Counted from the first letter of the stretch, positions 32,100 to 43,036 are shown. The stretch: DNA of 64,000 bases from Acanthosepion lycidas (GCA_963932145.1 OZ010586.1:76222587-76286586), one strand, 5' to 3'. The notes: generated by a model from the sequence alone, not told the origin. Program-made: numbers and translations.

Positions 32100-33055
32100 G
32101 TTGTTAATTACAAAATAAATATAATCTATGATTGTTGAAATTTATCCTGGTAATGTTAGGTTACCTTGTTTGTTGGGAGAACTCTCCTTTTGAATAAAGT
32201 CAGAAACTTTAAAAGAGAAAATAACTTGTACTTTAAGGGATAGCTTATATAGAATATTACCCAAGAATGAATAAATTATTTGGCTATAAAAACCTTTATG
32301 CATTGAGCAAAGGACTTTGAAAATAGAATAAGATATTCTGGACATAAATTTCTTCTTTTATGGCTGAGTTCTTATGTCTCTAGAATATACCACAGTGAGT
32401 ATTTTATATTCTATTTTATTGTTTTGTAAACGTTTATTTCCCGGGGTATTTTTCTTTCTTGTTTTCAATATATATTTTGATGCATAACCTGGCCTTTTAT
32501 AGATGTAAGGGGTTTATGGAGTAAGATTCTAGACCAGCTGAAATGAATGGGCCTCTTCTGGTTCCGCTTCTTTCAACCAAACTGAATTATAGAATGGAAA
32601 ATCCAAATTTTATTATTCAGTGGTCAGATGTTCTCCAATAAGAAGTCCATATATAAGCCCAGTGAGCATGTCCAAAACCTGGAATGGATATGAAAGTTGA
32701 GTGGATTATTCCAGTTCTACAAACAAAATGAGTAAACTGCCATCTTTTTCTTACCAAAGCTTATAGAAAACAATCCTGCAAAGGCAAAAGTAGCATTTAC
32801 AAAGTTTTCAAAAGCCACAAAACTTTTATTTGGTCAGTGCTGATAAAATCTGACTTCTTAGTAAAGTTGGTTCTTAGTAAAGTTTATTAAAAAAGAAAAA
32901 GTAATAGAGATTATATTTATAGCATCATATAAAAATATTCCTTTTACAGTTCTGAATAAAGATTATAGTTAAAACTGAATTGATAAAATAAAAGTAAGCA
33001 AAAGAAAAAAAAAAGTTTTTTAATTGTTGTATGTTTATTGCATACAGACATATTG
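32100..33055. other. AT-rich spacer
   Basis: No supported feature. The minus open frame 32142-32345 has no recognisable motif. Confidence 0.5.
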
Positions 33056-33059
33056 TAAT

Positions 33060-33250
33060 GTTATCAGTGCAGAAAGTGAAGTTAGTAAGCTGATTTCAAA
33101 TTCCAATCAATTCTGTTTGTACTGATGCCCTTGTAAAAGGCATGAATCCATCATCCTTTGGCTATGTGTTACATAGCAGGGTAGACTGAGCTTTCTTGAT
33201 TTTGGGTTGCAACCAGTCTAGTAGAAAGAAAACATTGAATTTGAAAGTAG
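33060..33250 (+). mobile_element. S1 SINE, degenerate copy
   Basis: Shares the S1 order: CAAATTCCAATCAATTCTGT (box B side), then CTGATGCCCTTGTAAAAGGC, ATGAATCCATCATCC, TAGCAGGGTAGACTGAGC, and GCAACCAGTCTAGTAGAAAG. The head is poorly preserved. Confidence 0.65.
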
Positions 33251-33282
33251 CTCAAAAATAGATGGACTCTTTCAAACTATCT

Positions 33283-34705
33283 TGCCAAGGTATGAATCTA
33301 CTACAGGACTCATGATGATGTCTGCTAAGAATATGAAATTACATGTTTATTTACGTACAAATATAAGAAACTATATTATAATAAATTGATTTCTGTTTAA
33401 GGATGTGTTCATCTGTTACTGTAATACTACAAAAACAGTACATTGTACCAATATTATTGTTAGCACAATATTGTTAAAATGCATTAGTATGAAGTATAAA
33501 GAATTTTCTATTCCAATTAGAAATTTAATGTTAATCTTGTGGACTGGCACTATAGAATCACAAATTAAAAGATTTTACCAAATAACAGAAACCGCATCAC
33601 TTGACTTTCAACAGCAGTGACAACTAAAATGGATAGCACATGTAACTGGAAGAGAGGATAATGACATAATCAAGATGTTAACATTTGAAACTAGCTCTAT
33701 TGCCGAGGTATGCTGTTATTAGAGGACTCATAATGATGTCTGCTAGGAATATGAAATTACATGATTATTTAGGCACCAACATAATGGATTTCAGTTAGTG
33801 GGTGTGTTCATCAATTACTATAATACTACAGAAACAGCACACTGTAGTGAGATTATTGCTAGCACAATACTGTTAAAATGCATTAAGTTGAAGTATAAGG
33901 AATTTTCTATTCCAATTAGAAAATTAATCATAATGAGACTTTTATTCATATATGCCACCCAACCTGTTCAGAAATGTCTAATCTGCCAGTTTAACTGCTT
34001 TCTCATATCAATGATAAAAATAACTGAATGAGTAAATGAACCTTGCAGATCTTATGGAAGATTATCCTTCTTTGAACCTTATGAAATGAAACTAAAAAAT
34101 CATAAAGAACTTTACAAAATAACAGAAACCACATCACTTGAAGACTTTCAGCAGTAACAACAACTAAAATGGATAGCCTATGCAACTAGAAGTGAAGAAA
34201 ATGAAATAATCAAGATACTGACTTTCCACACTACTTTAAACAAATGTTTTGGAAGGAAGACTCCATTCATACTGGAAAGATTGATAACAGCAACTAGATT
34301 TGAGAAATCTATTTTCCTGAAACATTGTCAACTGAAAGTAGTACCAATTGTTGAGTCAATGAATGCAGAATATTTTCATATAAGTAAACAGTTAATATTA
34401 CCATAAGAATTATGAAGAACAGATACTACACTTTGATCCTTGCCCAATGTCCAGAGAATGAAGAAAAGTATAACTTGAGTAACTGGTTGTTTAATCAATG
34501 AATGCTGAATGTTTCCATATAAAGAAACAGCTAATATTACTGTTACCATTAGAGTTGAAGAGAACAGATACTACACATTTATCTCTGCCTAATGGTCAGA
34601 GAGTGAAGAAAGGCATAACTTGAGTAACATTTGCTGTTTAATCAATGAATGCTGAATGTTTTCCTATAAGGAAATAGCTAATATTGCCATTACCATTGCC
34701 ATAGA
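33283..34705 (+). mobile_element. L-C LINE region with a tandem duplication and repeated 3' UTR
   Basis: Two collinear copies of an L-C segment of about 420 bp start at about 33283 and 33701. Both share AGGACTCATAATGATGTCTG-like, TGTTCATC..TTACT, TTGTTAGCACAATATTGTTA-like and TTCTATTCCAATTAGAAA blocks. The second copy keeps about 170 bp lost from the first. The coding end reads KRFYQITETASLDFQQQ (33575-33618) and again near 34110-34170 (KNFTK, then KPHHLKTFSSNNN in another frame). The 3' UTR is repeated two to three times with a period of about 145 bp (34345-34700). Confidence 0.7.
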
Positions 34706-35140
34706 GAAACCAGGTGCCCCCAACTCATGGACTGTTATTTGGCTTCCAAATAATACTAATCATAAACATGTTTCATCAATATTGACAAGTCATTCCATGA
34801 AATTATCAGTAGATCATTGAAAATGTAACAAAATCAATTTGGAGGTGTCTACCCAATATCAAGTTCTGGTCGGCATTCACATATTTTGGCACCCACTTGG
34901 CTGACTGTTCCTAAATGCCCAACTATGCATGCATTATAAATCAACTTGGATATTGCTTCTGTCTCAGCAATTCTTTTGGCCAAGATTTGTCAATTGGCCA
35001 AAATTAAGGCATGAACATGATCAATTTCAGGAATTTACACTGTTAAAGGCTTTGCAGGTCATGCTATATCTTTGGTCTCAAAATCTTCATGCTTGGAGTT
35101 GGCACACACTACACTTCTTCATAGCTGTGTATGACAGGCA
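34706..35140 (-). pseudogene. Mariner transposase pseudogene (N-terminal to mid part)
   Basis: The minus-strand translation across two frames reads EIDHVHALILAN*QILAKR then IAETEAISKLIYNACIV. After a frameshift comes AKWVPKYVNADQNL, then ILGRHLQIDFVTFSND, and finally YYLEAK*QSMSWGHL. The RIAE..ISK..., then A+WVPK.L...Q...R, then D..Y.LE.K.QSM.WGH order is diagnostic of mariner transposases around the second helix-turn-helix and the first catalytic aspartate. The T-x-D-E-T-W motif itself has decayed. The frame lying on the plus strand here is only the complement. Confidence 0.75.
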
Positions 35141-35444
35141 CTTATCATCTAATTTGCATCATATATTGATTTAATTTGGAGCTTTCTTTTGCAGGAACAG
35201 GACTGGGAACCTCTTATCAGCATCATTTTCAAATTCCATACTTTATATCGACATGATTCAGAAAATGATCCAAAGCAGATTCAATAATTCATACTTTATA
35301 ATATAAAAGAACATATTTCCATCTAGGATGAAATTTTCATCACCTCATTACAGCATGGTATGTCAAAGCTGTGAAGGTTTGAAATGGTAGAACCAAAGAA
35401 TATAATATGCCTGAACATTTGCCATGAAAATAAGGGTAGATCAG

Positions 35445-35848
35445 CAGTGGCATGGCTAGAGTGTGTGCTGCCTGGGGTAGCTCTTGAGTTTGAAAACCCA
35501 CAAAAAATACATATTGCACAATGACTGATTCTTAAAGTTATAAAACTAGTTTGTATACCATTATAATATTACTTTCACACACTCAAATATAATATGCTTT
35601 AAATACACATAGATAGATCAATACATAGACCAATATATATATATATATATATGCTATAGTTTAAGTTACCTGAAATCAAAAAGTTACTTCAACTGGGTGT
35701 ACTTTCCTGACATTAAAACCACTTTTATTTCAATACAGCCTATGAAGACTTATAGCCTACAGCAGACACAAAAGTGCCACCCCAATAAAAGTGCTGCCCC
35801 CATTAAAGTGCTGGCCAGAACTGACCACCCCCTCTAGCTATGCCACTG
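35445..35848. mobile_element. 404-bp non-autonomous DNA transposon with short TIRs
   Basis: The left end is CAGTGGCATGGCTAGAG. The right end reads inwards as CAGTGGCATAGCTAGAGGGG, so about 17 bp pair with two mismatches. Subterminal runs (TGCCTGGGGTAGC against GTGCTGCCCCC) pair loosely. The interior is AT-rich with a short (TA)n at 35632-35652 and has no coding capacity. The CAGTGGCGTAGCTAGGGG type of terminus is common in animal DNA transposons, but I cannot assign the superfamily. I do not see a clean target duplication. Confidence 0.6.
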
Positions 35849-35849
35849 T

Positions 35850-36900
35850 AAAGCAGTGAGAGGTGAGCAATGTTTTGTCTGTGAGAAAGGGGTTGAAGGC
35901 TAAAAAACATCTGTCAACTATAGGGTGAGAAAATTCTTTTGAACTTCGTCATTGAAAGGAATTTGACAGAATCTATTGTAAAATGCCCTAAATGATCTTT
36001 TCTATGAGTTTCCTTGATTTTTAAAAGGTTTGGGAAACATTGATATATGCAGGAACTGAAAAATGGTAAAAAGACAGTATATTCCAGACACACTTGATAC
36101 ACAGGCACTATGGCACTTAACCAAATGTTCATGACATTCATATTGGCTAACAACAAAGTCAAAAATCTGAGAACAACCTTAAAAAATAACTCTGTTCTTA
36201 ATTTCAGATATGACCTAAACATAAATAATACAACTCGTTTTCTAGATGGATTAATTACTTTGTACCTAATTAACTACAACAGTGAATACCCAAAATACAA
36301 AATAGCACTCATAAATAATTTAATAAATATAGAACATTTAATATACCAAGTATAACAGAAAAATTATCCAAATTGTGTAAAAGCAAAATTATCCATTTGT
36401 TACATTAAGCTTTGAACCATTGTATCTTAGAAATGATTAAAGATATCTTACTGGAATTCTCTGAGGTTTTCATAACACTATTGGAATCTACTTTGAACAA
36501 TAAGAATGTATAATTACTCTCCAAGATTAACAGAAGAATTGTGATGAAATTGATCATAAATGAAAATGACATGTTCATCAATAATTAATCATAGCTAAGT
36601 GTTGGAATCTCATGAAGGATTGAAAGTAAGTTCAAATATATATATATATATATATGTGAAAATATATAGAAAATAGGAAAGAACTGGTTAGGTAAATAAT
36701 CCCAAGTTCTTTAGTATTTTTGTTATTATTTAAAAAAAATAGTGCTTGATACAAAAGTAGAGCATAAATATAATTATTTATTTAAAAATATGATTCCAAC
36801 ACGCTACATAAGAGTTCTCGTGTTTCAAAACAAGAGCCGAAACCTCAATATAATTATTTGAATTAAATTGAATTAAAGTAAGCTCTGTTCCATCTTCAAG
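35850..36900. other. AT-rich spacer
   Basis: Contains a short (TA)n at 36637-36655. The overlapping open frames on opposite strands near 35914-36355 share no known motif and are asparagine-, isoleucine- and leucine-rich. Confidence 0.45.
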
Positions 36901-36905
36901 CGAAA

Positions 36906-36907
<2 letters not shown>

Positions 36908-36964
<57 letters not shown>
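36908..36964. repeat. (TA)n microsatellite
   Basis: About 28 TA units. It directly abuts the truncated end of the transposase relic to its right. Confidence 0.97.
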
Positions 36965-36968
<4 letters not shown>

Positions 36969-37407
36969 TCAGGATCATTTTACAACTTATTCAAGATGAT
37001 CTTTGCCCTCTCTAACCTTCCAATTTTCTGTCCTGGAGTAAAAAGGTGCCTTACAAGTTTCACATATATGATTTCATTTCCAAGTCTTTTTTCACTGCTC
37101 TTTGGACTGTCATAGCTGAAACTCCTTTCTCACATGACAAAGATCTAATGGATTGAGTTGGATCTTACCTAATTAACCTCTTTAGCTTTAAATTGAAATG
37201 ATAATCCCTCTTCCTATTCTGACCACCTGATCCAGTTTTCCTCCCTACTATTCTCTCTTTTTTAAACTTATTCACTGTTTTCTTGATGGTTCTTGAATGG
37301 ACTTTGAAGATAGAAGCCAGAGTATGAATTTTGGTACCATTACTGAAGGCCTGGATGATCTTTTTCCTGTCACCATTGCTCAATTTGGAAGACAGTAGGT
37401 CTGACAC
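36965..37407 (-). pseudogene. Tc1/mariner-type transposase, N-terminal helix-turn-helix region
   Basis: An 80-codon minus frame starts at 37407. It reads LSSKLSNGDRKKIIQAFSNG, then TKIHTLASIFKVHSRTIKK, then a basic linker ending in KLKRLIR and a stop. Past the stop the same frame continues with DPTQSIRSLSCEKGVSAMTV, QRAVKKDLEMKSYM, then more stops. Two consecutive helix-turn-helix segments (A..F....RTI and S....VSAMTVQRAV) fit the paired DNA-binding domain of IS630/Tc1/mariner transposases. The catalytic domain is missing; the sequence runs into a TA tract. Confidence 0.75.
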
Positions 37408-37409
37408 AA

Positions 37410-38420
37410 AATGATATTAACCTGTTTTCTTTCAATCTGAATAACTACAAGTGTTTTTCTGTGATTCTTATGACAAATGGTGTGAATATGGTGACTAAAT
37501 ATCTTATTAAACATTTTGTGGGATGAACAATTATGCTGTAACACAATTTAGACAATTATTCTGTAACAATAATTTCCCCAACAACATAGTCAATAAACAA
37601 TTTAAACTAACCTTAGAAAAAATAAAAACAAGCAATAATACAATAAAATAATGTAAAATATAAAATTATGCTATTTTATATAAACCAGAAACTAGACAAA
37701 ACATTTATAAGATATCTAATGCACATCAACTACATAAACAAATTAAACTCCTTATTTATTACAAAAAAATAAAACCCTGCAACATGCTAATCACTAACAG
37801 CACAACAACAACAAAAATCAAAACTTCAGTCAACCAATCAACAATGTCATTGAATTTGCTTACTTGTTTGGAGAATGCACCTCTAAAAACAATAATTCAT
37901 AGAACACATATTGGTTTGAAAACAATTACATTGTCATACCATTTAACATCTGATAACTATCTGATAATATCTCAATTAAATCATATATCACCAACCAACA
38001 CAAAGGAAAAGCATAAGAAGAAATCAAACAAATTCTCACTAGTAAAACAAAAGTGTCATATCACATAAACTGTAAAAATCACTATAATTCTTTGATGCAT
38101 TGAGAATGAAAAGGAATCAACCTAATATCAATAAATTTACATCAAACTTGGGAACTAACAATGATGGGAAAATGAAATTAGAATCCATGAACTCCCATGT
38201 GAATCCTCAAAGCATGATATTTAGAAGTGAACACCCAAAATGTGACATTTCAAAATGAAACCAATGACAAAGATTAAGTCTTTGATAATAAATAAAACAA
38301 GCCAAAAGTAATCAAATATAGGAAAATATATTTTCAAATATATATCTAAAATCAAGAAAATAATCAAGAACCTTAAAAACAAAAAGTTAATAAGAAACTT
38401 CTGTTGATATTTGTGGATGT
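37410..38420. other. Very AT-rich spacer
   Basis: A-rich on the plus strand. The two frames at 37784-38068 and 38221-38472 are low in complexity and without motifs. Confidence 0.5.
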
Positions 38421-38424
38421 ACAG

Positions 38425-38725
38425 GTGATGTAATGGATCACTGCTTGAGATAAGGGTTCCAGTTGGGTTCATTACATTTACTCAGGTGCAAATACCCATG
38501 AGAACATTATGGCTTAATATCTAAAAACCCATCACCTGGCTATATGTGAAATAGTAGGATTTGTATCTGGAAAAATCATTATTATTCTAAAAAGTATTAA
38601 TGCAATATTCACTGGCAAAATAAAAGAATTATTCTTAGAACCCAAAATATGTTTCAGCTTCAAATAACACAGAAAGGGTTGATAATCCATAAAAAAATAA
38701 ATAAATGAATGTGTTGCATCCACCA
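38425..38725 (+). mobile_element. S1 SINE, near full length, with AAAT-type tail
   Basis: Head 38425-38490 with box-B-like GGGTTCCAGTTGGGTTCATT. Body TCAGGTGCAAATACCCATGA, CACCTGGCTATATGTGAAAT, AGTAGGATTTGTATC, and AATCATTATTATTCTAAAAA. The 3' part GTTTCAGCTTCAAATAACAC is followed by TAAAAAAATAAATAAAT. This copy shows that the 3' block seen at 5270 and 26650 belongs to S1. Confidence 0.75.
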
Positions 38726-38729
38726 ATAT

Positions 38730-39465
38730 AACTATTGTTGAATTATCTCCCTTGCTTAAAAAAAAATTTATTAAAATGTATACCTTTCTTGCTAATGTTT
38801 CTTGTTAACTCCTCCTAATTTTTGAAACTGCTCCTGCTTCCGATACTATAAACACTCAGCGATATCTTTTCTCACACTTTTCTTACTTTTCTGCTTATAT
38901 GATAACATGTAAATTTCTCATGGAAGATTGCGTTCCCTTTTTGGGAAACACATGAACAATACATACACACATACATATGCACATTTCACTCACTACCCAT
39001 AGTTTGGACCACAAAGTCTCCACAGTCATTTGTTACACCCGTTATTGTCTTAGTCACTTGTAACCCTTTTGTTTGTTAATACATTATCATTTGTTTGTAC
39101 ATATTTATCAGTTCTTGTTACTTCTTTTTTAAATTTTTTTTAGGTGGACTCATACTCTCAGTTTGACATGTTTCTTGTGGGTATTTCAGGAGACAAATAT
39201 GTTTATCTCTTAATGTGTATACCGGCCTGCAACAAATGAATGAATCAATCAATCCATTTGTATTTAACCAGATTTGAATAACGATGTATAATTATTAAAT
39301 GTGTATATCTTATAATCATTTAGAAAATTTTTCCCATTTTTAATCATTCTGCACATTTTTTTTTTTTATTTCTCTGAACAAACACTGAGAGGAGTGAAAT
39401 GTAAAATGCTCACATTGCCATATATGGTAATTAACATTTCTTTCTTCTTAGTTTCATTTTTTTCC
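38730..39465. other. AT-rich spacer
   Basis: No supported feature. Confidence 0.5.
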
Positions 39466-39469
39466 TCTT

Positions 39470-39950
39470 TGATGAATATGCAAGATGATAGGTCCTGATC
39501 TGGCATCTAGTCTACAATTGCTATCCCACAGATATGACGTAGTCTCTCTCTATTTCTTCTACAAGTATTTTCACGACAAATGTTCTGACGAGCTACTTTC
39601 ACTGGTTCCCAGACTGCATGAATTTAAGTGAGCTACGGGGCTGGCCTCTTGGTCCCACCCTTTCACTGTCAAAACGGTTAAATGTAACCATCTCTTCTAC
39701 TCAAACAGCTTCTTCTCCGACACTTCTCGTCTGTGGAACACCCTTCTCCTTACTTGCTTCTCTGATGACTATAATCTTCAAATATTCAGGTGTAATGTCA
39801 ATCAACATCTGACACCCTGAGCTTGTTCCCCATCCTTCTCTGTATCCTTTCTCCAAACATGCCTTTCTACTCTTGTTCTCAATCCTCTGTAACCCCTTGT
39901 GTGCTAGTTGCACTCCCACCTTGCTTGGGGTGAATTGCTTAAAAAAAAAA
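39470..39950 (+). mobile_element. L-A LINE 3' copy, source-like member of a duplicated pair
   Basis: Starts in the GPDLAS-like region (ATGATAGGTCCTGATCTGGC) and continues through the FYKYFH-like region. It then gives HPFTVKTVKCNHLFYSNSFF, SDTSRLWNTLLLTCF, DYNLQIFRCNVNQHL and a stop. The 3' end is CACCTTGCTTGGGGTGAATT followed by A-rich sequence. From about 39640 onwards it is almost identical to 41213-41601, including about 70 bp beyond the A-run. Confidence 0.85.
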
Positions 39951-40044
39951 GAAAAAAAAAATTGTTTTAATGGCTATAATAAAATTGTGTACCATTAGAA
40001 AAATGTTTTAGGTGAGGGATAAAGTATCAAGTATGGTATACATA

Positions 40045-40380
40045 ATGGTGGGATTACCGACTTCCTTACAAGGAAACATTCAGTGTTCATTGGCTGAACA
40101 GTTAGCATTAATGTCAGTTGAAATTCATAAGTTATTTCTCTTCAAATAATTTTTAAGGAAAATAGCTCTCTTGATTTTCCTAGGTGTTATTAAGCTTTTC
40201 AGTAATGATGGGAGTTTCCTTCCTACCCTTTGGCTTAATTTAGTGTTGAAGGTAAACATCTTGATTATATCCTTAATTTCCCTTCTAATTACATGGGTTA
40301 TCCATTTTAGCTGTTGCTATTGTTGGAAGTCTTCAAGTGACATGGTTTTTGTTATCTGGTAAATTTCTTTGCATCACCAG
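40045..40380 (-). mobile_element. L-C LINE fragment
   Basis: Minus-strand L-C: 3' UTR block CCTTACAAGGAAACATTCAG at 40070, then TTCAGTAATGATGGGAGTTT (complement of the SILER region). The complement of the QQQQLKWITHVI segment lies near 40290-40345 (TAGCTGTTGCTATTGTTGGA on the plus strand). Confidence 0.7.
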
Positions 40381-41049
40381 TCAACAATATCAGATGAATG
40401 ATTGTTAATTAAGATCTAGAGGAGATGTACACTTGAAGCTATTGATTTGAGAAAATGGTTGTATATAGCTGAGAATTTGGATATTTCTGAGTTGGACAAC
40501 ATTCATGACAACTATATGAAAGTCATAATCTGATAAGGCTAATTAAGACCATGACACCAGTTCTTAGGCTAATATTTTGGTTTTGTAGCATATTGTGGTT
40601 TTGGACAAAACTACCCCTAGCTCAGTATATACTATGTTCAATTTCGTTATGTAATATACTAAATTTGCTTTAGCTCATTCAGCCACCAAAGTATTTAAAG
40701 TGTTTAGAGTTTATTAATTGCACACACTAAATTTCTACAATGGATCACTTATATTACTTTACAAGCATCTTGAAATATGAAGACATAGAAAAAACATGCT
40801 CCTTGCTGAATATCATTTCTGTGTTGTTCTGTATTTATCGACAAGTTTACGATCTCACTGGGATTTTTGTTTATACAAATCATTGTATTTGTATTACCAA
40901 TGGAGTTTCTTCTTAATGTTATTTCAGCTTGTCTTTTCTTAGAACTCCTAGAGATTGGTTCCTTCCAAAATATTTTATCTAAACAACCAACATATTGATA
41001 ATGTCTTAATATATACCAACTAAACAATGTTACCTGAAAGTAAACAATA

Positions 41050-41212
41050 TTAAATATATAACTGAATTTACATATGAAACAGAAACAGACTATAACTTTC
41101 CTCATCTTCATGTTAGTCTGCACTAATAATGATCAATAAAACTGTATATAGTATAGGTCGTAATTTTGAAGGAAGCTACCTTGCTCAGCTGGAGAAAAAG
41201 AGAAGTAGGCAA
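41050..41212. repeat. Left copy of a 165-bp direct duplication
   Basis: ATATAACTGAATTTACATAT through AGAGAAGTAGGCAA. It is nearly identical to 41604-41767, with about five differences by eye. The two copies flank the duplicated L-A segment. Confidence 0.85.
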
Positions 41213-41601
41213 TGAGCTATGGAGCTGGCCTCTCAATACCACCCTTTCACTGTCAAAACGGTTAAATGTAACCATCTCTTCTACTCAAATAGCTTCTTCT
41301 CCGACACTTCTCGTCTGTGGAACACCCTTCTCCTTACTTGCTTCCCCGATGACTATAATCTTCAAATATTCAAGTGTAATGTCAATCAACATCTGACACC
41401 CTGAGCTTGTTCCCCATCCTTCTCTGTATCTTTTCTTCAAACATGCCTCTTTACTCTTGTTGTCAATCCTCTGTAACCCCTTGCATTCTAGTGGCACTCC
41501 CGTCTTGCTTGGGGTGAATTGCTTTAAAAAAAAATATATATCTGTTTTAATGGCTATAATAAAATTGTGTACCACTAGAAAAATGTTTTAGGTGAGGTAT
41601 A
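41213..41601 (+). mobile_element. Second copy of the 39640-40028 L-A 3' segment
   Basis: Carries HPFTVKTVKCNHLFYSNSFF, SDTSRLWNTLLLTCFPDD, DYNLQIFKCNVNQHL and a stop, then the 3' end CGTCTTGCTTGGGGTGAATT and an A-run. After the A-run it continues into TGGCTATAATAAAATTGTGT and GTTTTAGGTGAGG, the same flank as 39970-40020. A retrotransposed copy would not be expected to carry that flank. Confidence 0.85.
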
Positions 41602-41603
41602 AA

Positions 41604-41767
41604 TTAAATATATAACTGAATTTACATATGAAACAAAAACAGACTATAACTTTCCTCATCTTCATGTCAGTTTGCACTAATAATGATCAATAAAACTATA
41701 TATAGTATAGGTCATAATTTTGAAGGAAGCTACCTTGCTCAGCTGGAGAAAAGGAGAAGTAGGCAAA
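41604..41767. repeat. Right copy of the 165-bp direct duplication
   Basis: See 41050-41212. Followed by non-repetitive sequence to 42040. Confidence 0.85.
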
Positions 41768-42044
41768 AAATAGCACTCAAGCAGAGATTCCATATAGATA
41801 AGATATTTCTCAGCAGCTACTGTGGAAAGTCCTGCTAGTCTTATATCAGCCTTAATTGCCTTTCAAACTTTTGATATTAATGCAACTAACAACAATATAT
41901 AGTGAATTTTACAACTTGACAGTTGAAATTCAAACTTCTTATGGAAAGTTTCTTTTCTTCTAACAACAGAAACAAAGATACATCTGTAATATGGGAAAAT
42001 AATTACAGTATCCATTTTTATATAAAAGCACTAAAATATCTGGG

Positions 42045-42605
42045 ATATTTTTTAATCATTTCACCTCAACCAAGGTGAGAATGCCACTAGTATGCAGGGA
42101 GTTATATGGAGAGAAAGTGAGAGATAATACTGATTAAAAGGAGGATTGATTAAAGTACAAAAAATGAACAGGATTCAAGAAGATGATATTTAACATTGTG
42201 TTTCAATTGTTGAAGAGTGTCTTTGTCTGAGAAGCACATAAATGGAAGGGAGTTTCTCAGGTGGGAAGTGCAAGAAAAGAAACTGCTGGATTAGAAGTGG
42301 CAGTTGCATTTAGCTATTTCAACTGTAAACAGGTGGGACGTAGATGCCAGTCAAGTAGCACACTTAAATTCGTGCAATTGGGGTACCAGGGAAAAAGTTT
42401 GTCAGAGTAGTTGCCATGAAAATATTTGTAGAAAGGACAGAGGAAAGCCATATGATGTTAGCGAGAAAGTAACTGAAGTTGAGATACCAAGTCAGGATTG
42501 ATTACATTAGAGATCCTTCTCTGGATTTTGTCAAGAACCTTGAAATGAATAGCAGGAGCACCAGACCAAATATGTCAGCAGTATATAATGCATGGGCAAA
42601 AATGA
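42045..42605 (-). mobile_element. L-A LINE, left arm of an inverted duplication
   Basis: Minus-strand L-A. Its 3' end is the complement of TTTCACCTCAACCAAGGTGA near 42060. The TSSCH-/FYKYFH-like region is near 42400-42440 and the VLDKIQRRI-like region near 42515-42545. From 42361 to 42628 the reverse complement is collinear with 42690-43036. Confidence 0.75.
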
Positions 42606-42735
42606 AGAAAGAATGCTTGGAAAATTTTATACTCTCAGGACAGATCATCAGAAATATGGTCAAAGGAAAGCAGCACGTAACATGCTTGATTTTCCAAGCA
42701 TTCTTTCCTCATTAAGTGCCCTAGAAATTTAGTCA
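42606..42735. mobile_element. Two short opposed L-B pieces forming a palindrome centre
   Basis: Plus: MKKECLENFILSGQIIRNMV then KGKQHVTCL (42602-42690). Minus: complement of LGHLMRKECLENLI (42690-42735). The arms GAAGAAAGAATGCTTGGAAA (42604-42627) and its complement (42690-42712) pair almost perfectly, giving a hairpin with a loop of about 62 bp. Confidence 0.7.
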
Positions 42736-42759
42736 ATCAATATGACATTTTTTAAATCC

Positions 42760-43036
42760 TTTCTTTTCTGTTCTGTTGAACATTTACAAATCTACTATTC
42801 CCCCATGCATTATATACTGCTGACATATCTGGTCTGATGCTCCTGCTATTCATTTCGAGGTTCTTGATGAAATCCAAAGAAGGATCTGTAATGTAATCGA
42901 TCTTGACTTGGCATCTCAACTTCAGTCACTTTATCACTAACATGATATGGCTTTCTTCCGTCTCTTCTACAAATATTTTCATGGAAACTACTTTAACAAA
43001 CTTTTTTCCCTAGTGCCTTGGCTTCATGAATTTAAG
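42760..43036 (+). mobile_element. L-A LINE, right arm of the inverted duplication
   Basis: Plus-strand L-A: LLNIYKSTIPPCIIYCXHIW-like, EVLDEIQRRICNVIDLDLAS, QLQSLYH, AFFRLFYKYFHGNYFNKLFS, LVPWLHEFKC. The right limit at GAATTTAAGTGTG equals the left arm's limit at 42361-42373 in complement. Confidence 0.75.

Noticed and set aside
34929..35174. 81-codon plus-strand frame as a gene
   Set aside because: It is the complement of the minus-strand mariner transposase pseudogene.
36110..36355. 81-codon asparagine-rich plus frame as a gene or Penelope fragment
   Set aside because: No conserved motif could be matched, and an opposing frame of similar length covers the same bases. AT bias explains both.
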